Assembly: GCA_030066045.1 (NCBI GenBank)
Contig: JASJCJ010000059.1
Coordinates: 1 to 46,942, forward strand
DNA from: Calothrix sp. MO_167.B12
GTDB lineage: Bacteria; Cyanobacteriota; Cyanobacteriia; Cyanobacteriales; Nostocaceae
Direction of reading: 5' to 3'
Length of the DNA stretch: 46,942 nt
Below the pieces are notes generated by a model. It had not been told where the DNA came from and did not search any database. It saw only the letters and a list, made by a program, of their open reading frames with translations. Of this stretch, positions 25,176 through 35,171 are shown piece after piece. Positions within the stretch are counted from its first letter, which is position 1. The number at the start of each line of letters is the position of its first letter. Made by a program: the position numbers and the translations under genes.

Positions 25176-28013
25176 CTATCGACGACGGCGACGCAGCCAG
25201 CCAAATAGCCCCACAATTCCCAATCCTGTCATCATACTTGGTTCTGGTACGTCAGCAGCTTGATTAGTGTATTTTTGACCAAAGACCATACTGTATCCAT
25301 TCTCAATGCCATCTGTGTATTCACTACCACTCAAGCTTTTAGTATCCATTTCTTGCCAAAAGCTATATCCAGAATTCCAGTCACCGGAACTAATGCGGCT
25401 CATTCGCGATCCCGAGGTTGAATTCCAGTCATAGTAAACAAAGTAGCTCATATCGTAGTTATAAGCATTAATTTCTTGTAGAGCCGTTGTAGCATTCTTG
25501 ATTTTCTTTTTGGCTGTCTTTTGATCAACTTGGTTCAGAAGCATGATTGCTTGAGTCAATTTTGCCTCCCAAATCTCTTTCTGTTCTCCACTAGCCTTTT
25601 CAACAATATCTAATAAAGTTGCAGTTTGCTGTAAACTCGCTGTTGCCAATTTCTCCTGTAGCTGTTCCACAGAGCCTTCTAACCACTGGCTAACTTGTTT
25701 CTCCAATCCCCTAAATAGAACTTGATAAGCATCCTGGACTTGATTCCATTTTTCATCTTGTCCTTTAGCCAGTTTATTGATAACCTCTTCCAACGCCTTT
25801 TGTTCTAACTCGGCTCGTTTGATACCGTCCCCTACTTCTTTGAGCGACTTCAGTTGCTTATTTAGATTTTTCTTAATGTTATTCAGCTCTGACTTGACTT
25901 TGTTTGCATTTGCCTCACTCCTTAGCTCTCCCTCATATGTCTCCAGTGATTTTATGGTACTCAATTCTTGCTTGAGATTATTTACTGTTTGTGTCAGTGT
26001 TTCTATGCTTGGTGTAGTTTGCAAGTTTGCCAGCTGTTGCTGTAAATCATTGAATTCTGCTTGCACTGCTTGCAGTTGCGGTTGTAGATTTTGTTGTTGG
26101 TTCTGATTTTGTACTAACTGGGTTTGCAGGTTATTTGCTTCTCCTTGCAACTGGTTGATTTCGTTCTGAATACGATCGCGGTCTGACTGGTTAGTTGTAG
26201 CTTGTAATTTTGCTTGTTGTTCGTTAATTTTTGCACGAAGAGATGCCAAATCATTTTTGATTGCGTTCTCTTTTTGCAGTAAATCCCTCTGGTTTGTTTG
26301 TAAATCTGAAAGTTGATTTTCTTTGCTGTTTACCTCTTGCTGCTTGGCTTCCCGTTGCACCCCCAACGCTTCTGCTTCGGCTTGTAACTGAGCTTCATTT
26401 ACCGCCAATTCCCCCTCTAATCGCTCGATTTGAAATGGTGCAATTGCCTGTCTTTCTTTGGATAATTCTTGAACTGCCTCAGCCGCAGGTTTGGTGAGTA
26501 AATCCTCTAATTTTTTCCAATCTAGTCCAATACCTCTGGCCTTAGCAGCAATCTCGCCTTCTCCAACTGCCATTAAATCGTTGATACCACCTTGATCCGC
26601 AAGTTTTTCTTGGCGATCCCAACCAATAACATCCAACAATTGCGAATCTAAATCTGTGATATCTAACTTCTCTCCTCTACCAATCACCGGATGCATGGTT
26701 CCCCAGGGATCACTATTTGCATCACCCTTTTCTGACCAGTGACTAGTTTGATAAGAAGTCCCATCCGCAAAGTCAGCTAATTTAGTTTCACCCCCATCGA
26801 TTGAAAAGAATGTATTACTATTACTAGACCAGTCAAATACTCCCTTTTGTTTACTTTCTTCAGAAAAGCGATATAAATCTAGGGTACTGACTAAAGCTGC
26901 ATCCTTTTCCTTGATTAATTGACCACTTCCCTTGGCTTGAACATCCAGCGATTTAAAGGTCTCAACACCACTAATAAATCCTAAGCTGTGACCAATTTCA
27001 TGTTGAGCAACACTAAGGAAATCAAACTTATTGCTAGAGACTTCAGCATTTGGATCCCTAACTCGAGAAAAGTCCCAAATAGAGTCTTGAAGGAAGTTCC
27101 CTTCAGGATTTTGAGCTTGCCAATCAGAATAACTGATGATATTACCATTGGCATCAAACATGGAATTACTGAGGAGAATTTGAGCATCCAGCCGCTGATC
27201 ATCACCTTCAATTAAACCCAAAGCTTTAGCATTACCACGGGTCATCGAAATTTTCTGATTGTTTTTATTACCGTTGTTATCAATTACAGTATTATCATCT
27301 AATATTTCTATTTTATCAGCTTTGTCACGGTGTTTTAAATCAACCGTACTGCTATCATCCATCCGCATTTTAAATTCTGAACTATCAAAATTAACAGGGT
27401 TGCGGTTCAAGGTTTGTAGTTTTTCAAAATCTAGCTGTTGAAACAGGTCTTGAGCTTGAGCAGTAATGATTTCGTTAGAATTAGGTTCGATGCCGGAGAT
27501 GTTAGAATTTACAGAAAAACCCTGCTGTTGCAAAATATTAAAATTTTGTTGATAAGTATTGTATTTTAAATCAACACCCAATGCTTGTAAAAAGCCTTCT
27601 GTGAAACCTTTACTCTCTTGAGTCCTTTGCAGATTTTTGAACGCTGTTAAATCATCTGCTGAAGTAATATCACGAAAAGAATTATTCAAGAAATTGTTAT
27701 AATCAACTTTGAGCGTTGCTGGACGTGTTGCACCCAATCCTCTGGGATTAGAAAGTTGGGTAAAATCAACGTGAATGTTGATTACTGTGTCTCGTTCGCA
27801 AAAGCAATCTGGGTCGAAATAGGTATCTTGCAACTTAGATGACCAAATATCACCAGCCGCTTGAAATCCATCAATTATTTCCTGACGAGTTTCGGGAGCG
27901 TAGGTAAAATTGAATATCACTGCCTGAGCAGGAGCATTGATGAAGGTAGTACTAAAAGCAATGATTGATGCTAATTTCAGATAATCAAAACGTTGCCTAG
28001 ATTTATGCAACAT
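25176..28013 (-). CDS. Secreted zinc metalloprotease with long coiled coil and PEP-CTERM tail
   Basis: 945 residues. Signal peptide 1-31 (ends APAQA). The protease domain covers about 32-470 with HEIGHSLGF at 338-346, so His338 and His342 bind zinc and Glu339 is catalytic. His425 in TSHW and the Met440 turn in GTMHP suggest a leishmanolysin-like third ligand after an insertion. Residues about 530-820 are Gln/Glu/Leu-rich coiled coil (LQGEANNLQTQLVQNQNQQQN and similar). The end, VPEPSMMTGLGIVGLFGW then RRRRR, is a PEP-CTERM sorting signal, so export and exosortase processing are likely. PEP-CTERM metalloproteases are known in cyanobacteria; the large coiled coil between protease and tail is unusual. 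Confidence 0.85.
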   Translation of the reverse strand: MLHKSRQRFDYLKLASIIAFSTTFINAPAQAVIFNFTYAPETRQEIIDGFQAAGDIWSSKLQDTYFDPDCFCERDTVINIHVDFTQLSNPRGLGATRPATLKVDYNNFLNNSFRDITSADDLTAFKNLQRTQESKGFTEGFLQALGVDLKYNTYQQNFNILQQQGFSVNSNISGIEPNSNEIITAQAQDLFQQLDFEKLQTLNRNPVNFDSSEFKMRMDDSSTVDLKHRDKADKIEILDDNTVIDNNGNKNNQKISMTRGNAKALGLIEGDDQRLDAQILLSNSMFDANGNIISYSDWQAQNPEGNFLQDSIWDFSRVRDPNAEVSSNKFDFLSVAQHEIGHSLGFISGVETFKSLDVQAKGSGQLIKEKDAALVSTLDLYRFSEESKQKGVFDWSSNSNTFFSIDGGETKLADFADGTSYQTSHWSEKGDANSDPWGTMHPVIGRGEKLDITDLDSQLLDVIGWDRQEKLADQGGINDLMAVGEGEIAAKARGIGLDWKKLEDLLTKPAAEAVQELSKERQAIAPFQIERLEGELAVNEAQLQAEAEALGVQREAKQQEVNSKENQLSDLQTNQRDLLQKENAIKNDLASLRAKINEQQAKLQATTNQSDRDRIQNEINQLQGEANNLQTQLVQNQNQQQNLQPQLQAVQAEFNDLQQQLANLQTTPSIETLTQTVNNLKQELSTIKSLETYEGELRSEANANKVKSELNNIKKNLNKQLKSLKEVGDGIKRAELEQKALEEVINKLAKGQDEKWNQVQDAYQVLFRGLEKQVSQWLEGSVEQLQEKLATASLQQTATLLDIVEKASGEQKEIWEAKLTQAIMLLNQVDQKTAKKKIKNATTALQEINAYNYDMSYFVYYDWNSTSGSRMSRISSGDWNSGYSFWQEMDTKSLSGSEYTDGIENGYSMVFGQKYTNQAADVPEPSMMTGLGIVGLFGWLRRRRR

Positions 28014-28837
28014 AATTATTGAGTTCTTTGATTTTTTATATTATTTTGAAAATCCACTAAAAGATATTTTTCGTCTGTATATATATTTTGATTTATTCAG
28101 ATATAAATCAGAAAGAGAGATATTGCGGAAAAATTATTAACGGGAATTTATGATTTTTTTGCAAAAGCTGAGAAATCAAAAACAGATGCTTAGAGAATCT
28201 TGTATCTTTTTTGGCAGGTAAAATAATTACATAAAGGGTTAAACACTTATAAATAAAGGAATATATGGGTTAAGCAAGGGGCATCAAAAGTGCTTTTATA
28301 TACTTATTTTTTTTGCGTGATCTTCATAAAGGTAATTAAGTAGGGTGACCAATGACCTCATATAATCAGCAGCAACGCCAAATCCTGTATTGTTAGTTGC
28401 AGCCACAGGCAGCTGCTGGAGAATTGTGTAAAATACCCCTTGGCGAATTTAAAAATATAGAGCAAATTAGATAAATAAAGAAAAAATTATACTTGTCATT
28501 ATTGCTTCAACTGAGTACTCCTACGATTTGAGACGTATATAATATGCACTCCCCAAATAATGAACACTATCATCCATAATTCCCAGATAATCCTCGCAAA
28601 ATTTCAAGACCTACTATCTGCAAACCACCACTTGGCGTTGCTGAACCATGGGATGATTTGGTCCAATCTGGGACGAATTTTCAACGGTTTCAACCTCTAA
28701 TTCATCCCGCATTGATGCAACGACCATCACTCAACAAAATCCTGATATTTGCATATATGCCCAATAGATAAGTAGGGATGAATAGGTCTCACTGCTCACC
28801 CTAGGAAGTTTTTGATCATAGAGATAGGGCACAACTG
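28014..28837. other. Divergent promoter region with a possible decayed frame
   Basis: 824 bases between the metalloprotease gene (left) and the haemagglutinin-like gene (right). 28544-28771 reads as one frame (MHSPNNEHYHP, stop, FPDNPRKISRP, then KPPLGVAEPWDDL and HPALMQRPSL) with a single internal stop. It is proline-rich and could be a small decayed gene, though I do not recognise it. Otherwise AT-rich with no RNA gene seen. Confidence 0.35.
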
Positions 28838-31800
28838 ATGATAAAAAATCTACCAATCAGAAAATCAACAATACCGTATTTTTACTATATTGTAATAGTA
28901 ACTGGAATTACTCTTTCTTGTTTTAGTACAATATCATCAGCCAAAGCACAAATTGCTGCTGACAACACCCTTCCCATCCCCAGCCAAGTTTCACCAGGAA
29001 AAACACAAGGACGTAATTTTTTGATTAACGGTGGAACAACAGTAGGTAATAATCTCTTCCACAGCTTTAAAGAGTTTTCTGTCCCCACCAACGGTTCTGC
29101 CATTTTCCAGAATAATCGAAATCTTGCAAACATTATCAATCGTGTCACCGGTGGCTGGGAATCCAAGATTGATGGTTTAATTAAAACTCAAGGTAGTGCC
29201 AACTTTTTTCTGATCAATCCCAACGGCATTATCTTTGGTGCCAATGCTTCCTTAAATATTGGTGGTTCGTTCCTCGCCAGCACAGCTAGCAGCATCAAGC
29301 TTGACAATGAGGGTAAATTTAGTGCCACCAATCCTCAATCATCCCTACTAACCATTGGTGTTCCTCTTGGTCTGCAATTTGGTCACAAGGCTGGAGCTAT
29401 TGTGAATCAATCTCGTGCTGGACTCCAGGGGCGAACTAATACTACCCTGGCACTTGTAGGTGGTGAGGTGAAGGGAAAAGGTGGCAATATAACTGTTCCT
29501 GATGGTCAGATCGAATTGGGCAGCGTAGAAAAAAATAGTTTCGTTCGCTTGACCCCTAACACCCAAAGATTTGCTTTAGTGTATGCAGATGACCAAAAGT
29601 TTCAAGACATTCAGCTTGATAGGTCATTGCTTGATGTCACAGGCTTTAGTGGTGGTGGTTATATTAAGCTTCAAGGTGGGACAGTGACTTTAAATCAATC
29701 CCGTCTTTTTGCACGAACATCCCCTTTTGGAACTGAAACGAGTACTGGAATTACTCTCCGGGGCAATCAACTGAATATAAATGACTCTCTTGTCCAGACA
29801 GTAACATTTGGTTCTGTCAAAGGTGGGGATGTCACCCTTGAAGCCAAGAAAGTCAATGTTCAAGGACCTTGGACAACAGTCGCTGCAGAAACACGGAGTA
29901 CAGGCAATGGGGGTAAATTAACCATTCGCGGTGATGATGTGCAATTAAATAACCTGAGTCTTTTAGGTACTGAAAGCAGTGGCTCAGGTAATGCTGGTGA
30001 TGTGTTAATTGAAGCTAAAAAGCTAAGTATTAGCAATGGGGCACAGGTAGCCATCGCTGCTCTGGCAGAGGGTTATGGTGGCAAATTAGAAGTGAAAGCT
30101 TCTGAGTCCATTGACCTTGTAGGAGACGGAGAACTATTTGGCGTTAGCGAAACAGTTCCTGTAGAGCGTCGCTTTGCCAGTGGTTTGTTAACAAACACCA
30201 AGGGAGCAGGAAACGCAGCAGAAATCAGCCTGACAACTGGTAAGTTAAGTATCCGTGATGGTGCAGAAATCTCAGCTTCTACTTTTGCTAATGGAGATGC
30301 AGGTAAAGTCAATATTCAAGCTACAGAAGTAGACTTGATAGGTACTGCAATAAATGGTAAACCCAGTGGTGTATCCAGCGAAGTCGAATCCACAGCTACT
30401 GGTCAAGGAGGCAATATTACATTTGCAACAGAAAAACTACGGATTCGAGATGGAGCGCAGGTATCGGTTAGCACCTTTGGCATTGGAAATGCCGGTCGTG
30501 TTTCCGTAATTGCACCACATTCAATAGAAGTGCGAGGGGAAACATCAAATTCTACTTTTACTGGCTTCTTTGCTCAGGTAGAGGGCAAGCCAGGTAACCA
30601 AGCTGCTACAGGGCAGGGAGGTAATATTTTCTTAGATACAGGTAAACTAATTCTCCAAGGTGCAAACGCACGAGTATCAGCTACCAGCGCAGATGCTGGT
30701 TCAGGGGGAAATGTTAATATCAAGACTAAAGACTTACTCGTGCAGGATGGTGCCCAAATTCAAGCGGCAACTAGGGGTTTTGCTGGTGCTGGCAAGGTAG
30801 AGGTGACAGCTGATGCCATTCAACTCATTGGTACAAATGTTACTCCCAGTGCTTTGGTGACTTCTACCCAAGGTGATGCACCTGCTGGTAACTTGACTGT
30901 AAATACTAAAAATCTCTTCATTGAAGATGGAGGCAGAATTTCTGCTTCTACCTCTGGTATAGGTGCAGGAGGAGAACTAAACATCAATGCCACAGAGATA
31001 AAACTAATTGGCACCTCAGCCACGGGAGAGTTTACCAGTGGTTTATTTACGGAGACTCAAGGCTTGGGAGATGCTGGGGAACTGAATATCAAAACCGATA
31101 AATTACTGCTTACAAATGGAGCAAGAGTGTCAGCAGACACCTTCGGTGGTTTGGGTGGCAGTATTAATTTGATAGCTAATAGCTTGGAAGTAAGCAATGG
31201 CGGACAATTCCGCACCAATACAGCCAGCAACAGTAATGCCGGTAATATTACCATGCAAGTCAGAGACAGCATTCTGCTGACAGGCACTGATAGTGGTATA
31301 TTTGCCAGCACCACAGCCGATTCTCGGGGAAATGGTGGCAAAATTGATATTGACCCCATTAGCTTTATCATTCGGCATGGGGCAACAATTGCAGTGGATA
31401 GCCAGGGAAGGGGGACTGGTGGTGATATTAAGCTAGTGGCTGACTCCCTCACCCTAGATGCGGGAAAAATCTCTGCTGAAACCCGCAGTAACACTGGCGG
31501 CAATATTAACTTACAACTGCAAGACTTATTATTACTACGCAATAGTAGTCAAATTTCTACTAGTGCTGGTAATCAGCAGTTTGGTGGTGATGGTGGCAAC
31601 ATTACTATTAGCAGTCCTTTTATTGTCGCCCCTCCCATAGAAAATAGTGATATCACAGCCAATGCCTTTACCGGACGAGGAGGTAATATTCAAATTACGA
31701 CTGACAGTATTTTGGGTATATCTTTCAGCAGTGATTTGACTAATTTAAGTAATATTACTGCCAGTTCTACTTTTGGTGTCAGTGGTGTTGTAGAAATCAA

Positions 31801-32194
31801 TTCCCCGGAAGTAGATCCATCCCAAGGATTACCTGAATTACCAGAAAACACTACAGATGCCTCAAAATTGATTGCCCGGGGTTGTAGTGCTAGCCCTGGA
31901 CAGGTGGGCAGTAGATTTATGGTTCAAGGTAAGGGTGGATTAGCTCCCAGCCCTGAAGATATTTTCAGTGGCGATCGCATTCTACAAGATTTAGAGACAA
32001 CCCCGATTACAACTCAACAAAATTTAGCCAAGACAGCTATTTCCCCTACCAATATTTCCCGTCCTCCTCATGTCCTAGTAGAGGCTCAAGCAATGGTGGT
32101 GAATGCCAGAGGAGAAATCGTATTAACGGCACAAGCACCAAAGCTAAAATCCCGTAGTTCTTGGTTACCTACAACTAATTGTCATGGCAGTTAA
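28838..32194 (+). CDS. TPS-type filamentous haemagglutinin-like exoprotein
   Basis: This 1118-residue protein has a signal peptide (about 1-38) and a two-partner-secretion domain. NPNGI at 127-131 in FFLINPNGIIFGANASLNIGG and the preceding NRVTGG are the classic TPS markers recognised by an outer-membrane TpsB pore. Residues about 250-1000 form a beta-helix of repeating units such as GGNI-x-T-x-KLxIRDGAQVS and TFGxGNAGxV. The C-terminal region (ARGCSASPGQVGSRFMVQGKGG, then PEDIF) is shared with cyanobacterial relatives. No TpsB transporter gene is in the window. It probably acts on the cell surface or is released, in adhesion or contact. A CHAT-protein gene follows after 115 bases. Confidence 0.9.
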   Translation: MIKNLPIRKSTIPYFYYIVIVTGITLSCFSTISSAKAQIAADNTLPIPSQVSPGKTQGRNFLINGGTTVGNNLFHSFKEFSVPTNGSAIFQNNRNLANIINRVTGGWESKIDGLIKTQGSANFFLINPNGIIFGANASLNIGGSFLASTASSIKLDNEGKFSATNPQSSLLTIGVPLGLQFGHKAGAIVNQSRAGLQGRTNTTLALVGGEVKGKGGNITVPDGQIELGSVEKNSFVRLTPNTQRFALVYADDQKFQDIQLDRSLLDVTGFSGGGYIKLQGGTVTLNQSRLFARTSPFGTETSTGITLRGNQLNINDSLVQTVTFGSVKGGDVTLEAKKVNVQGPWTTVAAETRSTGNGGKLTIRGDDVQLNNLSLLGTESSGSGNAGDVLIEAKKLSISNGAQVAIAALAEGYGGKLEVKASESIDLVGDGELFGVSETVPVERRFASGLLTNTKGAGNAAEISLTTGKLSIRDGAEISASTFANGDAGKVNIQATEVDLIGTAINGKPSGVSSEVESTATGQGGNITFATEKLRIRDGAQVSVSTFGIGNAGRVSVIAPHSIEVRGETSNSTFTGFFAQVEGKPGNQAATGQGGNIFLDTGKLILQGANARVSATSADAGSGGNVNIKTKDLLVQDGAQIQAATRGFAGAGKVEVTADAIQLIGTNVTPSALVTSTQGDAPAGNLTVNTKNLFIEDGGRISASTSGIGAGGELNINATEIKLIGTSATGEFTSGLFTETQGLGDAGELNIKTDKLLLTNGARVSADTFGGLGGSINLIANSLEVSNGGQFRTNTASNSNAGNITMQVRDSILLTGTDSGIFASTTADSRGNGGKIDIDPISFIIRHGATIAVDSQGRGTGGDIKLVADSLTLDAGKISAETRSNTGGNINLQLQDLLLLRNSSQISTSAGNQQFGGDGGNITISSPFIVAPPIENSDITANAFTGRGGNIQITTDSILGISFSSDLTNLSNITASSTFGVSGVVEINSPEVDPSQGLPELPENTTDASKLIARGCSASPGQVGSRFMVQGKGGLAPSPEDIFSGDRILQDLETTPITTQQNLAKTAISPTNISRPPHVLVEAQAMVVNARGEIVLTAQAPKLKSRSSWLPTTNCHGS

Positions 32195-32308
32195 GTCCAA
32201 CAATTTTGGATTTTGGATGAAAGAATTGATTCCACAGATAAATCTGGGGGCTTGTACCATTAATTCTTTAATAGCCATGTAAAAAATATTTTTTATAAAT
32301 ACTCTTTT

Positions 32309-34912
32309 ATGATTCATAAATACAGGATTTGGGTACATCGTCGTTTACTCCTATTTATCCTTTGTCTATTATTAGGACTGGTTTTGACTTTGTTGATGGC
32401 AGCAGGGGGTATATTCCCTGTTACTGTACAAGCTACATCTCCTCCATCCACAAGGCAAGTTATATCTTATACAGCACAGTCGGAACAACAAGGTAAGGAA
32501 TATTATCAAGCAGGGCAATTCTCTACAGCAATAAAAATTTGGCAACAGATTCTCAAGGTTTACCAGTCTCAAGGAGATAAACTCAACCAAGCCAGAGTAT
32601 TGAGTAATCTCTCCTTGGGTTACCAGCAATTGGGACAGTGGTCTGAAGCTACCCAAGCCATTACCCACAGCTTAAAATTAGTTCACCAAAAGCAAGGTAA
32701 ATACTCACCAGAACAGTTAAAAGTTCTAGCTCAAGCCTTAAATACTCAAGGTAGCCTGCAGTTAGCCACCGGAAAACCTCAAGCAGCCCTCGCAACTTGG
32801 CAACAAGCAGCTGATACCTACCAACAAGCAAAAAACGAGATTGGGGTAATTCGCAGCTTAATTAACAAATCCCAGGGTCTGAGGAGTTTAGGGTTATATA
32901 GCAGTTCCTTATCCACCCTCACACAAGTAGAAAAAATTCTGCAAAAACAAGCCGATTCTGCCCTCAAAGCAGCAGGATTGCGTAGCCTTGGGGTTAACCT
33001 GCGCTTAGTCAGAAAATTGGAACAAGCACAGCAAGTATTACAATCAAGTTTAGCGATCGCTCAAAAAGTCTCATCGTCATGGGAAATTAGTTCTACATTA
33101 ATAGATTTGGGTAATGTAGCTCGGGCACAACAAGATACCAAATCTGCCTTGGAACTGTACCAACAAGCAGCCTCCATTGCCCCTTCCCAGCACCTCAAAA
33201 TCCATGCCCAACTAAATCAACTGAGTACCTTAATTGATACCAAGCAATGGAAACAGGCGCAAAGCTTGAGAAGTGAAATCCAGCCCCAACTTGCCCAGCT
33301 CCCCCCCAATAGAAAAGCAATTTATGCCCAGCTTAATTTTGCAGAACGCCTGATTCGCCTATACCAAGCAAAAATTCCAGATTCGCCAACCATAACCACC
33401 ATTGCTCAACTGATTGCTAATAGTGAAAAACAAGCTCAAGCTTTGGGAGATAAGCAAGCTCAAGCCTATGCCCTAGGTAAACTGGGGGGACTTTACGAAC
33501 AAACTCAGCAATGGGACAGTGCCCAAAAGCTGACCCAAAAAGCCCTCATGCTAGCCCAAGGGATGAATGTACCGGAAATGACCTACCGTTGGCAATGGCA
33601 ACTAGGGAGAATCTTCACAGCCCAGGAAAATACACAAGAAGCGATCGCAGTTTATAATCAAGCGGTAAAAACACTGCAATCTCTGCGTAGCGATTTAGTG
33701 ACAGTCAATTCAGATGTGCAGTTTTCATTTCGGGAAAGTGTAGAACCTGTCTACCGAGAACTAGTCAGTTTGTTACTCCAACCAACTACATCACAACCAA
33801 GCCAAAAATCTCTCACCCAAGCCCGTCAAGTGATTGAGTCATTACAAGTAGCTGAGTTGGATAACTTTTTCCACGATGCCTGTTTAGATACAAAAACTGT
33901 TCAAATCGATAAATTTGATACCCAAGCAGCAGTCATCTATCCCATCATTTTGGCAGATCGTTTAGAAGTTATTCTCAGCTTACCGCACCAACCACTACGG
34001 CATTACTCGACTCCTATCCCTCAGAAAAAACTGGAAACCCATGTGGAAAAGCTGCGTAAAACTCTAGTTATCCGTAGTAGATACTCATTTCAACCCTTAT
34101 CAAAACAACTGTATAATTGGTTAATCCGTCCTGCGGAAAAAGACTTAGCCAACAGTGGAATCAACACCTTAATATTTGTGCTTGATGGTGTATTACGAAA
34201 TATTCCCATGGCAGTTCTCCATGATGGTAATCAATATTTGCTAGAAAAGTACAGCATTGGTCTGACCCCAGGTCTACAATTACTACCTCCCCAGCGACTA
34301 CAACAGCAAAAATTTCAGGTACTTGGTGCAGGTTTAACTAAAGCACGGCAAGGCTTTTCCTCTCTAGAATATGTGAATCAAGAATTCCAGGCAATCAAAT
34401 CTAAAGTTCCCAGCCTAGTCCTCTTAAACCAAGAATTTACCCGCGAAAATATAGAAAAGAACTTGCAATCAAAATTTTTCCCCATCGTTCACATTGCCAC
34501 CCACGGCAAGTTTAGCTCTAAGGCACTAGAAACCTTTATTCTCACTTGGGATAACCGAATTCGCATCCAGGATTTAGATCACCTGCTGCAAATCAACAAG
34601 CAGAAATCCCAAAAAGCGATCGAAATGTTAGTCCTCAGTGCCTGCGAGACTGCATCAGGGGATAAGCGTGCAGCCTTAGGTCTAGCAGGAATAGCTGTCA
34701 AAGCCGGAGCTCGTAGTACCCTGGCAACATTATGGCCTGTTAATGATGAAGCAACTGCAAAAGTAATGAGTAGATTTTACCAAGAGTTAAACAATACCAA
34801 ACAGAGCAAAGTAGAGGCATTACGCAACTCCCAATTAGCTATGTTAAGAGATCCAGCCTACAAACATCCGCTTTATTGGGCACCTTACATTATACTTGGG
34901 AACTGGTTATGA
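32309..34912 (+). CDS. TPR-CHAT caspase-like protease protein
   Basis: 867 residues. An N-terminal hydrophobic helix (about 12-36, with an AVQAT-like end) may be a signal or anchor. TPR-like repeats run from about 55 to 480 (for example EQQGKEYYQAGQFSTAIKIW). The C-terminal CHAT domain covers about 560-867. The catalytic dyad is visible: His732 in HIATHGKF and Cys779 in VLSACETASG. GLAGIAVKAGARSTLATLWPVND and the final YWAPYIILGNW are CHAT hallmarks. CHAT proteins are clan CD cysteine proteases related to caspases and separase. The position after the TPS gene makes the exoprotein a possible substrate or partner, by inference. Confidence 0.9.
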   Translation: MIHKYRIWVHRRLLLFILCLLLGLVLTLLMAAGGIFPVTVQATSPPSTRQVISYTAQSEQQGKEYYQAGQFSTAIKIWQQILKVYQSQGDKLNQARVLSNLSLGYQQLGQWSEATQAITHSLKLVHQKQGKYSPEQLKVLAQALNTQGSLQLATGKPQAALATWQQAADTYQQAKNEIGVIRSLINKSQGLRSLGLYSSSLSTLTQVEKILQKQADSALKAAGLRSLGVNLRLVRKLEQAQQVLQSSLAIAQKVSSSWEISSTLIDLGNVARAQQDTKSALELYQQAASIAPSQHLKIHAQLNQLSTLIDTKQWKQAQSLRSEIQPQLAQLPPNRKAIYAQLNFAERLIRLYQAKIPDSPTITTIAQLIANSEKQAQALGDKQAQAYALGKLGGLYEQTQQWDSAQKLTQKALMLAQGMNVPEMTYRWQWQLGRIFTAQENTQEAIAVYNQAVKTLQSLRSDLVTVNSDVQFSFRESVEPVYRELVSLLLQPTTSQPSQKSLTQARQVIESLQVAELDNFFHDACLDTKTVQIDKFDTQAAVIYPIILADRLEVILSLPHQPLRHYSTPIPQKKLETHVEKLRKTLVIRSRYSFQPLSKQLYNWLIRPAEKDLANSGINTLIFVLDGVLRNIPMAVLHDGNQYLLEKYSIGLTPGLQLLPPQRLQQQKFQVLGAGLTKARQGFSSLEYVNQEFQAIKSKVPSLVLLNQEFTRENIEKNLQSKFFPIVHIATHGKFSSKALETFILTWDNRIRIQDLDHLLQINKQKSQKAIEMLVLSACETASGDKRAALGLAGIAVKAGARSTLATLWPVNDEATAKVMSRFYQELNNTKQSKVEALRNSQLAMLRDPAYKHPLYWAPYIILGNWL

Positions 34913-35171
34913 TTTGAAGTGCAAAGTATAGTTTTTGAGATAATAGTAATTATTTTTCCGGATTTGGGAAATATAAATAATAACATGACTGACACACTCG
35001 TTAAGATAATTCAGGTGGGGAGCACTCCAATTTTTCAAGAATATGCGGTAGTGGTAACACTTGCTCCCTTTACATACAAAGCAGACAATATGACCACACT
35101 ATAAATTTTATTTCCTGGGTGCTCACAGATTAATTATACATATTTTAAAATAAATTTATACAAGATAAATA

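Noticed and set aside
25777-27441. Plus-strand frames of 60-109 codons inside the metalloprotease gene
   Set aside because: Cys/Ser/Leu-rich mirror translations of the coiled-coil codons; not proteins.
30820-31542. Minus-strand frames inside the TPS exoprotein gene, one of 161 codons
   Set aside because: Produced by the repetitive beta-helix codons on the other strand; proline/serine-rich without a start site.
34919-35104. 61-codon frame between the CHAT and REC-GGDEF genes
   Set aside because: AT-rich, no good start context, no recognisable feature.
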